The position numbers and the translations under genes are program-made. 64,000 bases of DNA from Nocardioides luteus (GTDB lineage: Bacteria > Actinomycetota > Actinomycetes > Propionibacteriales > Nocardioidaceae). The notes under the pieces were generated by a model. The model did no database searches. It was not told the origin of the DNA and saw nothing but the letters and a program-made list of their open reading frames with translations. Shown in pieces: positions 26,309-33,753 of the stretch; position 1 is the stretch's first letter; every line of letters begins with the position of its first letter. The stretch covers positions 62,001-126,000 of the forward strand of contig NZ_BMRK01000002.1 in assembly GCF_014648595.1 (NCBI RefSeq), read 5' to 3'.

Positions 26309-27753
26309 GCGACACCGACGAGACCTTCAACGACTGGCAGCACCGCGAGGAGCTCGCGGAGACGATGATCCCGATCATCGGCAAGCTCTACCGCGAGAAG
26401 GATGTCACCATCCTGCTCCACAGCCGGTCGCTGGTGAGCAAGTCCGACATCTCGATCCTGAAGGCGCACCGCTTCGCGCGCCAGATCGAGGGCGAGGAGC
26501 TCTCGGTCACCGACACGTTCCCGCTGCTCCAGGCGGTCGCCAAGCTCGACCTCGGCCCCTCGAAGGTCGACCTCGGCCAGCTGGCGATCCAGTACGCCGC
26601 CGACGACCGCGGCCTCTCCCACGACGAGTTCGTCGCGGAGAAGCTCTCCGGCGCGACCGGTGACAACAAGATCGCGCGCAACGGCGGCCAGGACGTGGTG
26701 CTCTACGGTTTCGGCCGTATCGGCCGCCTCGTGGCCCGCCTGCTCGTCGAGAAGGCCGGCTCGCGCCACGGGCTGCGGCTCAAGGCCGTCGTCGTCCGCA
26801 AGGGCGGCGAGGACGACCTGGTCAAGCGCGCCTCGCTGCTGCGCCGCGACTCGATCCACGGCCAGTTCGCCGGCACGATCACGGTCGACGAGAAGAACGG
26901 CGTGATCATCGCCAACGGCAACCCGATCCAGTTCATCTACTCCAACGACCCGACCACGGTCGACTACACGGCGTACGGCATCAAGGACGCCATCCTCATC
27001 GACAACACCGGCAAGTGGCGTGACCGCGAGGGCCTCTCGCAGCACCTGCGACCGGGCATCAAGAAGGTCCTGCTGACCGCGCCGGGCAAGGGCGACGTCC
27101 CCAACATCGTCCACGGCGTCAACCACCAGACGCTGTCCGGCGACGAGAAGGTCATCTCCTGCGCGTCCTGCACGACCAACGCGATCGTGCCGCCGCTGAA
27201 GCTGATGGAGGACCGCTTCGGCATCGTCCGCGGGCACGTCGAGACGGTGCACTCGTTCACCAACGACCAGAACCTGCTCGACAACTACCACAAGGCCGAC
27301 CGCCGCGGCCGCTCCGCGCCGCTCAACCTGGTGCTCACCGAGACCGGCGCCGCCTCCGCGGTCGCCAAGGCCCTCCCGGACCTCAAGGCGAAGATCACCG
27401 GCAACTCGATCCGCATCCCCACCCCGGACGTCTCGATCGCGATCCTGTCGCTCTCGCTGAAGGGTGAGACCTCGAAGGAGGAGGTCGTCGAATACCTCCG
27501 TGAGGCCTCGCTCGTCGGCGAGCTCCGTCGCCAGGTGGACTTCACCACCGCCCGCGACGCGGTCTCCTCGGACTTCATCGGCTCCCGCGCGGCCTCGATC
27601 ATCGACGGCAACGCGACCATCGTCGACGGCGACTCCGCGATCCTCTACGTCTGGTACGACAACGAGTTCGGCTACTCCTGCCAGGTCGTCCGCACCGTGC
27701 AGTCGATCTCCGGCGTCGAGTACCCGACCTTCCCGACCCCGGCCGCCGTCTGA
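26305..27753 (+). CDS. Glyceraldehyde-3-phosphate dehydrogenase, long form
   Basis: A 482-residue GAPDH-family enzyme interconverting glyceraldehyde-3-phosphate and 1,3-bisphosphoglycerate. It has about 125 extra N-terminal residues (helical, starting SDTDETFNDWQHREELAETM) before the Rossmann motif VVLYGFGRIGRLVARLLVEK. The catalytic Cys is in ISCASCTTNAIVPP and the phosphate-binding site in VHSFTNDQNLLDN. The C-terminus YVWYDNEFGYSCQVVR is standard. This extended type occurs in actinobacteria as a second GAPDH (GapB-like in Corynebacterium) linked to gluconeogenesis. GTG start 26305 overlaps the extended kinase frame; if the kinase really ends at 25923, this gene has its own 380-bp upstream region made of repeats. 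Confidence 0.94.
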   Translation: MSDTDETFNDWQHREELAETMIPIIGKLYREKDVTILLHSRSLVSKSDISILKAHRFARQIEGEELSVTDTFPLLQAVAKLDLGPSKVDLGQLAIQYAADDRGLSHDEFVAEKLSGATGDNKIARNGGQDVVLYGFGRIGRLVARLLVEKAGSRHGLRLKAVVVRKGGEDDLVKRASLLRRDSIHGQFAGTITVDEKNGVIIANGNPIQFIYSNDPTTVDYTAYGIKDAILIDNTGKWRDREGLSQHLRPGIKKVLLTAPGKGDVPNIVHGVNHQTLSGDEKVISCASCTTNAIVPPLKLMEDRFGIVRGHVETVHSFTNDQNLLDNYHKADRRGRSAPLNLVLTETGAASAVAKALPDLKAKITGNSIRIPTPDVSIAILSLSLKGETSKEEVVEYLREASLVGELRRQVDFTTARDAVSSDFIGSRAASIIDGNATIVDGDSAILYVWYDNEFGYSCQVVRTVQSISGVEYPTFPTPAAV

Positions 27754-27769
27754 CCGGACCGATCAGCTG

Positions 27770-27783
27770 GAGGCGACAGCCTC
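27770..27783. terminator. Short hairpin between convergent genes
   Basis: GAGGC-GACA-GCCTC between the GAPDH stop and the convergent hypothetical gene. Five pairs only and no U-tract; a weak call. Confidence 0.3.
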
Positions 27784-28559
27784 TACGCCCCGTCTCGCCC
27801 CACCCGTGGGAGAGGCGGGGCGAACTCTTCCCAGACCCGCAGGATCGCCTCGGCGTCCGTCATCCCGACCTGCGCGACGTCCCGCAGCGCTGGCGCCGAC
27901 CGCAACCACATCTCGTACTCGACCTGCTTCTTCTGCTCCTCGGCGTCCGACCGCGACCAGTCCACCGCGCTCAGCGGGCCGATGGTCGGCGCACCCCAGA
28001 TCGTCACCGTCGGCCCGTGCTCGAGCGGCAGCCAGGTCTCCTTCATCGCCTCGAACCAGTCACCCGGCGGCTCGACCTCGAACGTACGCGGCGGCGTAGC
28101 CCGGTTGGCCGCCCGCCTTGTGGCGCGGTCGAAGGTGTGGCCGGTGACCTCCGCACCGAAGACCACCCAGCTGGCCAGGGTCGCGACCAGCGGGAACCTG
28201 CGGCCGTCCGATCCGCGCCCGTTCAAACCACCCCACAGGTCGAGGATCGGGCCGAGCACGTACGGGATGTACCAGCCGTGCCGCACCACCTCGGCCTGTT
28301 CCTGCCAGGTTCGGAAGAGGTCGATCCTCCGGTCACGACCGAGCCTGACGATGACAGGTCGCACCTCGTCCAGCGTCTGCTCTGCGCATCGCGGTCTGGC
28401 CAGCAGATCGGCCAGGCTGCGTTCGTCGTAGAGGATCGCGCTGCCGGCCTTCGTCCCGGGCCCGGCCAGACCGGCCGCGAGGACGCGGTTCGCCTCGACC
28501 TTCCCGATCAGGTGCAGCTCGCAGATCCGGCGTATCGCCTCGCGTGTGGTGATCCTCAT
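27783..28559 (-). CDS. Hypothetical protein with N-terminal helix-turn-helix-like segment
   Basis: A 258-residue protein from ATG 28559, chosen because the residues encoded upstream are of a different character. The first 60 residues (MRITTREAIRRICELHLIGK, then ANRVLAAGLAGPGTK and ILYDERSLADLLARP) look like a small DNA-binding helical domain with a wing, similar in plan to MerR-type or excisionase heads, but I cannot assign a family. The rest is Trp-rich and soluble (RTWQEQAEVVRHGWYIPYVL, GDWFEAMKETWLPLEHGP, PLSAVDWSRSDAEEQ). No membrane segment or catalytic motif is seen. It stands alone; twin DnaA boxes lie 52-72 bp upstream of its start. Confidence 0.7.
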   Translation of the reverse strand: MRITTREAIRRICELHLIGKVEANRVLAAGLAGPGTKAGSAILYDERSLADLLARPRCAEQTLDEVRPVIVRLGRDRRIDLFRTWQEQAEVVRHGWYIPYVLGPILDLWGGLNGRGSDGRRFPLVATLASWVVFGAEVTGHTFDRATRRAANRATPPRTFEVEPPGDWFEAMKETWLPLEHGPTVTIWGAPTIGPLSAVDWSRSDAEEQKKQVEYEMWLRSAPALRDVAQVGMTDAEAILRVWEEFAPPLPRVGRDGA

Positions 28560-28610
28560 GCCTCGGAACCTAGGCAGCAACGCGCTCAGCAGCGATGGCA
28601 ATCAAGATCC

Positions 28611-28631
28611 TGTGGATAACTCTGTGGATAA
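28611..28631. promoter_or_regulatory. Two perfect DnaA boxes, 12 bp apart
   Basis: TGTGGATAA at 28611-28619 and again at 28623-28631, i.e. TTATCCACA on the minus strand, the strict DnaA consensus, with start-to-start spacing of 12 bp. They lie upstream of the hypothetical gene starting at 28559. No dnaA, dnaN or AT-rich unwinding element is nearby, so this is not oriC. A DnaA titration or regulatory site is possible. Confidence 0.6.
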
Positions 28632-28668
28632 CGGCGGGCACCGTCAGCCAGGAGGCTTGATCTCATCA

Positions 28669-28725
28669 CTGTAGTAGCCGATGACGGCTTGTGAATTGTT
28701 CACAAAGCGTCATCGGCTACTACAG
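28669..28725. terminator. 57-base near-perfect hairpin downstream of the ABC operon
   Basis: Arms 28669-28686 and 28708-28725 (CTGTAGTAGCCGATGACG and its exact complement), with an inner stem TTGTGAA/TTCACAA (28689-28695, 28699-28705) closing on a three-base loop. It lies just past the stop of the ATPase gene (28757) and has much lower GC than its flanks. Termination is the simple reading, but the length and composition also suit a small mobile palindromic element. Confidence 0.65.
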
Positions 28726-28756
28726 CGCTCGATAGAGGGCGTTACGCCGGAGGCGG

Positions 28757-29497
28757 TCACGAACGGACCCGAGCCAGGAAGGCCCGGGTGCGCTCCTCGA
28801 CCGGGTCGCCGAAGAGCTGCTCCGGCGGGCCTTGCTCCAGCACTCGGCCACCGTCCAGGAAGCAGACCTTGGTCGCGACCTCGCGTGCGAAGGACATCTC
28901 GTGGGTGGCGAGCACCAGGGTCGTGCCCGCCTCTGCCTCGGCCCGGACGATCTCCAGCACCTCACCGACGAGCTCGGGGTCGAGCGCAGCGGTGATCTCG
29001 TCCAGCAGCAGCAGTCGCGGACGGGTGCACATCGCACGCACCAGCGCGACCCGCTGCTGCTGACCGCCGGAGAGGGCGTCGGGGTGCGCGTCGGCTTTGT
29101 CGGCGAGACCGAACCGGACGAGCAGCTCCATGGCGCGCTGGACGGCCTCGTCCGGACGCACCCGGTGGACACGCACCTGCGCGAGCGTGCAGTTGTCGAG
29201 CACCGAGAGATGCGGGAAGAGGTTGTAGGCCTGGAAGACCATCCCGACCTCCCGGCGGACCGAGCGGGGGTCCACCAACGGGTCGGAGATCTCCCGGCCG
29301 TCGAAGGTGATGACGCCGTCGTCGATGGTCTCCAGCAGGTTGAGGCAGCGCAGCAGCGTCGACTTCCCCGACCCGGACGCACCGATCAGGCAGACCACGT
29401 CGTGCTCGTCGACCGTCAGGTCCAGGTCGTCGAGCACGACCTTCTCCCGATAAGCCTTCCGCACGCCGGTCGCCGCCATCAGCGCCGATGTCCTCAT
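28757..29497 (-). CDS. Polar amino acid ABC transporter ATP-binding protein
   Basis: A 246-residue GlnQ-type ATPase. Walker A is GASGSGKST, the Q-loop region is VGMVFQAYNLFPHLSVLDN, the signature is LSGGQQQRVALVRAM, Walker B is LLLLDEITAALDPE, and the switch His is in LATHEMSFAREVA. DEITAALDPE replaces the more common DEPTSALDPE, a Pro to Ile change just after the Walker B Glu. The ATG (29497) overlaps the permease stop as ATGA. It is the third gene of a binding protein, permease, ATPase operon for import of polar amino acids such as glutamine or cystine; the substrate cannot be fixed. Confidence 0.95.
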   Translation of the reverse strand: MRTSALMAATGVRKAYREKVVLDDLDLTVDEHDVVCLIGASGSGKSTLLRCLNLLETIDDGVITFDGREISDPLVDPRSVRREVGMVFQAYNLFPHLSVLDNCTLAQVRVHRVRPDEAVQRAMELLVRFGLADKADAHPDALSGGQQQRVALVRAMCTRPRLLLLDEITAALDPELVGEVLEIVRAEAEAGTTLVLATHEMSFAREVATKVCFLDGGRVLEQGPPEQLFGDPVEERTRAFLARVRS

Positions 29498-30375
29498 CTC
29501 CCCTGCTCCTTCTCGATCTGACGCCGCATCAGCCAGTCGGTGAGCCGGGTGAGCGGCACCGCGACGACCAGGAAGTACGCCGCGGCCACGAGCAGCGGGG
29601 TGCCGTTGAAGTTGTAGCCCTGGTAGTCCTGAGCCGCCCGGAGCGCCTCGAAGACACCCACCGCCGAGATCAGCGCGGTGTCCTTCTGCAAGGAGACCAG
29701 GTCGTTCATCAGGGGAGGCACGACGCGGCGTACCGCTTGCGGGAGGACCACGAACCGCATCGTCTGCGCACGGGTCAGCGCCAGCGCCTCGGCGGAGGCG
29801 ACCTGGGTGGGATGGATCGCCAGGATGCCGGCGCGGAAGACCTCGGCGACGTAGGCCCCGTAGCAGAGCACCAGCGCGAACGTGGTCAGCCAGAACAGCG
29901 AGCTGGTGACGCCCGAGAGGCCCAGCGCCGGGATCCCGATGCCGCAGATGACCACGACCATGATCGACGGGATCCCGCGGAACAGGTCGGTGTAGCCGAT
30001 GGCCAGCAGCCGCAGCGGCGCCAACCACGGCGAGGTCGTCTGCCGGGCGATGGCGACGAGCGCACCGAGGACGAGTACGCAGGGCTCGGCGACCAGGAAG
30101 ATCCGGATGTTGATCCAGAACCCCTCCCCGATCGCCGCGAACGAGTCGCGCGCGTGCGACCAGCTCAGGAAGTAGTCACGCACCCGGTCCCACCCGGGCG
30201 AGGAGACGATCAGCGCCACCAGCCCGACCACGACCACCACGGTCACCACCGTGGCGATGGCCCCCTGCTGGACCCTCAGCCGCCGCCGTACCGCCCGCCT
30301 CTCAACCTCCCGCCCACTAGGCTTCCGGTGCTCGAGCTTGTCGAGACCACCAGAGGACGACCGACCGACCCTCAT
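29494..30375 (-). CDS. Polar amino acid ABC transporter permease
   Basis: A 293-residue HisM/GlnP-type permease starting at ATG 30375, coupled by ATGA to the binding-protein stop. Membrane helices begin with AIATVVTVVVVVGLVALIVS. The cytoplasmic coupling loop EALALTRAQTMRFVVLPQAV and the HisM signature SLQKDTALISAVGVFEAL are clear. The first 45 residues are atypical: SSSGGLDKLEHRK is encoded by a copy of the GGTCTCGACAAGCTCGA repeat (30327-30353), so an interspersed element seems to have supplied the N-terminus or the true start is further in. No better start codon with a ribosome site is visible. Confidence 0.92.
   Translation of the reverse strand: MRVGRSSSGGLDKLEHRKPSGREVERRAVRRRLRVQQGAIATVVTVVVVVGLVALIVSSPGWDRVRDYFLSWSHARDSFAAIGEGFWINIRIFLVAEPCVLVLGALVAIARQTTSPWLAPLRLLAIGYTDLFRGIPSIMVVVICGIGIPALGLSGVTSSLFWLTTFALVLCYGAYVAEVFRAGILAIHPTQVASAEALALTRAQTMRFVVLPQAVRRVVPPLMNDLVSLQKDTALISAVGVFEALRAAQDYQGYNFNGTPLLVAAAYFLVVAVPLTRLTDWLMRRQIEKEQGR
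30327..30353 (-). repeat. Single copy of the GGTCTCGAC repeat inside the permease 5' end
   Basis: On the minus strand it reads CTGGTGGTCTCGACAAGCTC followed by GAGCACC. It matches units of the 25941-26173 array and lies in the permease reading frame, about 8 codons after the ATG. Confidence 0.75.
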
Positions 30376-31229
30376 CACTGCAGCACAGGCACAGCGACGA
30401 CGTCCGAGAGCCACTCCTTCTCCAGCGCAGCGAGCGTGCCGTCCTCCTCGAGCGCGGTCAGCGCCTCGTCGAGGCACGGCGCCAGACCGCTGTCCTTCTC
30501 GGTCAGCAGGCCGAACTCCTCGGGCTTCTCGCTGCTCTCGAACTGTCCGGTGATGGTGCTGCCCTCGATCTCGGCCGCGGTGACGTAGAAGGCGGTCGGC
30601 AGGTCGAAGACGAGCGCGTCGACCTGGCCGTTGAGCAGCGCCTGCTTGGCCTGGTCGCTGGTGTCGAAGACCAGTGGGTCGACGTCCGGCTGCACGTCCT
30701 CGCGGATCGCGGTGAGCGAGGTGGTCGCGGTCTGCGCACCCAGCTTCAGCCCCTTCAGATCGTCCAGCGACGCCGCCTTCTTCGCGTTCTTCTCCATCGT
30801 GACCACCGCCTGCGAGGCCGTGTAGTAACCCTGCGAGAAGTCCACGACCCCCGCCCGCTCGGGGGTGATCGAGATCTGGTTGATGTCGAAGTCGAACTTC
30901 TTCGCGCCCGGCGTGTAGGAGGTGTTGAACGCCTGCTTGACCCAGACGACGTCGTCCTTCGCGAACCCGAGCTGCTCGGCGACCGCATAGGCCACCGCCG
31001 ACTCGAAGCCCTTGCCGTTGCTGGGGTCGTTCTCAGAGAACCACGGCTCGTACGCCGGGGAGTCGGTGCCGACGGTCAGCTTGCCGTCCTGCTTCAGCGG
31101 GAGGTCGGCGGCCTCGCAGGAGTCGGGGGCGCCGCCGTCGGCGCTCTCATCACCGTCGCTCCCGCAGGCGGTCAGCGCGGCGGCGAGCGCGAGCGGAGCG
31201 GCGAGAAGGGCGGCGAGACGCGTGCGCAT
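30375..31229 (-). CDS. Polar amino acid ABC transporter substrate-binding lipoprotein
   Basis: A 284-residue solute-binding protein of family 3. Lipoprotein signal: MRTRLAALLAAPLALAAALT with lipobox LTAC, Cys at residue 22. The mature protein opens PLKQDGKLTVGTDSPAYEPW, then NGKGFESAVAYAVAEQLGF and FDFDINQISITPERAGVVDF, DLKGLKLGAQTATTSL and a C-terminal lobe ending LDEALTALEEDGTLAALEKE, all standard for the family. It captures the amino acid outside the membrane for the permease and ATPase encoded next. A 12-bp palindrome (31270-31281) lies between it and the divergent reductase gene. Confidence 0.95.
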   Translation of the reverse strand: MRTRLAALLAAPLALAAALTACGSDGDESADGGAPDSCEAADLPLKQDGKLTVGTDSPAYEPWFSENDPSNGKGFESAVAYAVAEQLGFAKDDVVWVKQAFNTSYTPGAKKFDFDINQISITPERAGVVDFSQGYYTASQAVVTMEKNAKKAASLDDLKGLKLGAQTATTSLTAIREDVQPDVDPLVFDTSDQAKQALLNGQVDALVFDLPTAFYVTAAEIEGSTITGQFESSEKPEEFGLLTEKDSGLAPCLDEALTALEEDGTLAALEKEWLSDVVAVPVLQ

Positions 31230-31269
31230 GTGCGGAATCGTAATGCTCTCAGCACTGGCCGCTTCTTAT

Positions 31270-31281
31270 TACTCATGAGTA
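31270..31281. promoter_or_regulatory. 12-bp palindrome in a divergent promoter
   Basis: TACTCATGAGTA, perfect and AT-rich, 41-52 bp upstream of the binding-protein start and ten bases before the ATG of the reductase gene. It is positioned to regulate either unit. The factor is unknown; the symmetry is typical of MarR or TetR sites. Confidence 0.45.
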
Positions 31282-31291
31282 GCATACGCGC

Positions 31292-33292
31292 ATGGCGTAC
31301 GAATCCATGCTCTCCCCGCTCACCATCGGGTCGCTCACCCTGCGCAACCGCGTGGTGATGGGGTCGATGCACACCGGCCTCGAGGACCATGCCTGGGACA
31401 TCCCCAAGCTGGCCGCCTACTTCGCCGAGCGTGCGCGCGGTGGGACCGGGCTGATCATCACCGGCGGGTACGCCCCGAACAAGCGCGGCTGGCTGAAGCC
31501 GTTCGCGAGCGAGATGAGCTCGCGGCTGCACGCCGCGCAGCACCGCCGGGTCACCGCGGCAGTGCACGAGGAGGGTGGCGCGATCGCGATGCAGGTGCTG
31601 CACGCGGGCCGCTATGCGTACACCCCGTTCTCCGTCAGCGCCTCGGCCGTGCAGGCGCCGATCAACCCGTTCAAGCCGGCCGCCCTCTCCGACAAGGCCG
31701 TCGACGCGACCGTGAGCGACTTCGCCAAGAGCGTGGCCCTGGCCAAGCGGGCCGGCTACGACGCGGTCGAGATCATGGGGTCCGAGGGCTACCTCATCAA
31801 CCAGTTCCTGACCGAGCGGACCAACCAGCGCGAGGACAGATGGGGCGGCACCGTGACCAACCGGATGCGCTTCCCGGTGGAGATCGTCCGCCGCGCGCGC
31901 GAGCTCGTCGGCGACGACTTCCCGATCATCTTCCGGCTCTCGATCCTCGACCTCGTCGAGGACGGCCAGACCTGGGAGGAGACGGTCGAGCTCGCGTACG
32001 CGCTGCAGGACGCCGGCGTCTCGGTCTTCAACACTGGCATCGGCTGGCACGAGGCACGGGTGCCGACCATCATCACCCAGGTCCCGCGCGGCGCCTGGCT
32101 GGACATGACCGCCCGCCTCAAGGCCGAGGTCTCGATCCCGGTCTGCGCCTCCAACCGGATCAACACCCCCGAGCTCGCCGAGGCGGCGATCGCCGAGGGC
32201 AAGGCCGACCTGGTCTCGATGGCACGGCCGCTGCTGGCCGACCCGGAGTTCGCCAAGAAGACCGCCGAGGGCCGCACCGACGAGATCAACACCTGCATCG
32301 CCTGCAACCAGGCCTGCCTGGACCACGCCTTCTCCAACAAGGCCGCCTCCTGCCTGGTCAACCCGCGCGCCGCGCGCGAGACGACGCTGGTGCTCTCCCC
32401 GACCAAGCGCAAGCAGTCCGTGGCCGTCGTCGGCGCCGGGCCGGCCGGCCTCGCCGCCGCCACCTCCGCCGCGGAGCGCGGCTTCGCGGTGACCCTCTTC
32501 GAGAAGTCCTCGCAGGTCGGCGGCCAGTTCCGCCTCGCCATGGCGGTGCCGGGCAAGGAGGACTTCAAGGACACGCTGCGCTACTTCACCCGGCGCCTGG
32601 AGGTGCTCGGCGTCGACGTGCGCCTCGACACCGAGGCCACCACCGCCGATCTGGAGCCCTTCGACCACGTCATCGTCTCCACCGGCGTCACCCCGCGCGT
32701 GCCGCAGATCGCGGGCTCCGAGGACGACCGGGTCGTGACGTACGCCGATGTGCTGGCCGGCCGGGTCGTCCCCGGCCGCCGCGTCGCGGTGATCGGTGCG
32801 GGCGGCATCGGCGTCGACGTCTCCGCCTGGCTGACCCACCAGCCCGAGACGCTCGAGGAGTGGAAGGCTCGCTGGGGCGTCGGCGACCCGGCGATGTACC
32901 GCGGCGGCCTCGCGACTCCGACCGTCGCGGCCCCGGCCCGCCAGGTGACCCTGCTTCAGCGCAAGGCGACTCCGATCGGGATCGGCCTCGGCAAGACCTC
33001 CGGCTGGGCCCACCGTGCCCACCTGAAGCAGGACGGCGTCACGCAGGTCCGAGGTGCGACGTACGACAAGATCGAGGCGGGCGAGGAGTCGGTCACCCTG
33101 CACTACGCCGTCGACGGCGAGCCGCACACGCTCGAGGTCGACCACGTCGTCCTCTGCGCCGGCCAGGAGTCCGTGAGGGATCTGTGGACCGAGCGGGAGA
33201 ACTGGTTCTTGATCGGCGGCGCCGACGTCGCCGCCGAGCTCGACGCCAAGCGCGCGATCAAGCAGGGCACCGAGGTCGCCGCGGCCCTGTAA
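31292..33292 (+). CDS. NADH:flavin oxidoreductase / 2,4-dienoyl-CoA reductase (FadH-like)
   Basis: A 666-residue FMN/FAD/4Fe-4S enzyme. The Old Yellow Enzyme barrel (1-360) has GYDAVEIMGSEGYLINQFL and TERTNQREDRWGG. The iron-sulfur motif follows as CIACNQACLDHAF then a fourth Cys in ASCLVNP (about 331-352). The FAD domain starts VAVVGAGPAGLAAATSAAER and the second NAD(P)H motif is VAVIGAGGIGVDVSAWL. FadH reduces 2,4-dienoyl-CoA so that polyunsaturated acyl chains can finish beta-oxidation, which suits a genome segment already rich in fad genes. Related enzymes act on other enoates. There is no clear ribosome site before ATG 31292, so the message may be leaderless. A HIT-protein gene follows 10 bp later. 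Confidence 0.92.
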   Translation: MAYESMLSPLTIGSLTLRNRVVMGSMHTGLEDHAWDIPKLAAYFAERARGGTGLIITGGYAPNKRGWLKPFASEMSSRLHAAQHRRVTAAVHEEGGAIAMQVLHAGRYAYTPFSVSASAVQAPINPFKPAALSDKAVDATVSDFAKSVALAKRAGYDAVEIMGSEGYLINQFLTERTNQREDRWGGTVTNRMRFPVEIVRRARELVGDDFPIIFRLSILDLVEDGQTWEETVELAYALQDAGVSVFNTGIGWHEARVPTIITQVPRGAWLDMTARLKAEVSIPVCASNRINTPELAEAAIAEGKADLVSMARPLLADPEFAKKTAEGRTDEINTCIACNQACLDHAFSNKAASCLVNPRAARETTLVLSPTKRKQSVAVVGAGPAGLAAATSAAERGFAVTLFEKSSQVGGQFRLAMAVPGKEDFKDTLRYFTRRLEVLGVDVRLDTEATTADLEPFDHVIVSTGVTPRVPQIAGSEDDRVVTYADVLAGRVVPGRRVAVIGAGGIGVDVSAWLTHQPETLEEWKARWGVGDPAMYRGGLATPTVAAPARQVTLLQRKATPIGIGLGKTSGWAHRAHLKQDGVTQVRGATYDKIEAGEESVTLHYAVDGEPHTLEVDHVVLCAGQESVRDLWTERENWFLIGGADVAAELDAKRAIKQGTEVAAAL

Positions 33293-33302
33293 CCTTCGCG
33301 GC

Positions 33303-33722
33303 ATGAGCGAGAACGACTGCCTGTTCTGCAACATCGTCGCCGGCAACCTCCCGTCGACGAAGGTCTACGAGGACGACGAGACGTACGCCTTCATGGACAT
33401 CGCGCCCGCGGCCGTCGGGCACACCGTGGTGGTGCCGAAGACGCACACGAAAGACGTCCTGGAGGCCGACCCTGCCGTCTTCGCCGCCACCGCAAAGACC
33501 GCCCAGACGGTCGCGAAGCGCGCGGTCGAGGTGCTCGAGGCCGACGGGGTCAACGTGCTCAACAACTGCGGGTCGACCGCCTGGCAGACCGTCTTCCACC
33601 TGCACTTCCACGTGATCCCGCGTTACACGGACAAGTCGAAGGACTCGCTCACGCTGCCGTGGGTGCCTCAGCAGGGCGACCTCGACGCGATCAAGACGGT
33701 CGGCGAGAAGCTGGCCTTCTGA
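33303..33722 (+). CDS. HIT family nucleotide-binding hydrolase
   Basis: A 139-residue histidine-triad protein. The N-terminus CLFCNIVAGNLPSTKVYEDD carries a CxxC pair, and the triad is HLHFHVIPR near residue 102. The middle strand VGHTVVVPKTH is also conserved. Such proteins hydrolyse nucleotide phosphoramidates or dinucleoside polyphosphates. It is 10 bp behind the FadH-like gene and probably co-transcribed, with no obvious mechanistic link. Confidence 0.95.
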   Translation: MSENDCLFCNIVAGNLPSTKVYEDDETYAFMDIAPAAVGHTVVVPKTHTKDVLEADPAVFAATAKTAQTVAKRAVEVLEADGVNVLNNCGSTAWQTVFHLHFHVIPRYTDKSKDSLTLPWVPQQGDLDAIKTVGEKLAF

Positions 33723-33730
33723 GCCACCTC

Positions 33731-33753
33731 CGGAGGCCGAGCCTGTCGAGACC
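33731..33753. repeat. Single inverted copy of the GGTCTCGAC repeat
   Basis: CGGAGGCCGAGCCTGTCGAG then ACC, the reverse complement of GGTCTCGACAGGCTCGGCCT. It fills the 31-bp gap between the convergent HIT and GH1 genes and abuts the GH1 stop codon. Confidence 0.7.

Noticed and set aside
28611-28631. Replication origin
   Set aside because: Only two DnaA boxes, no AT-rich unwinding region and no dnaA/dnaN/gyrB neighbours.
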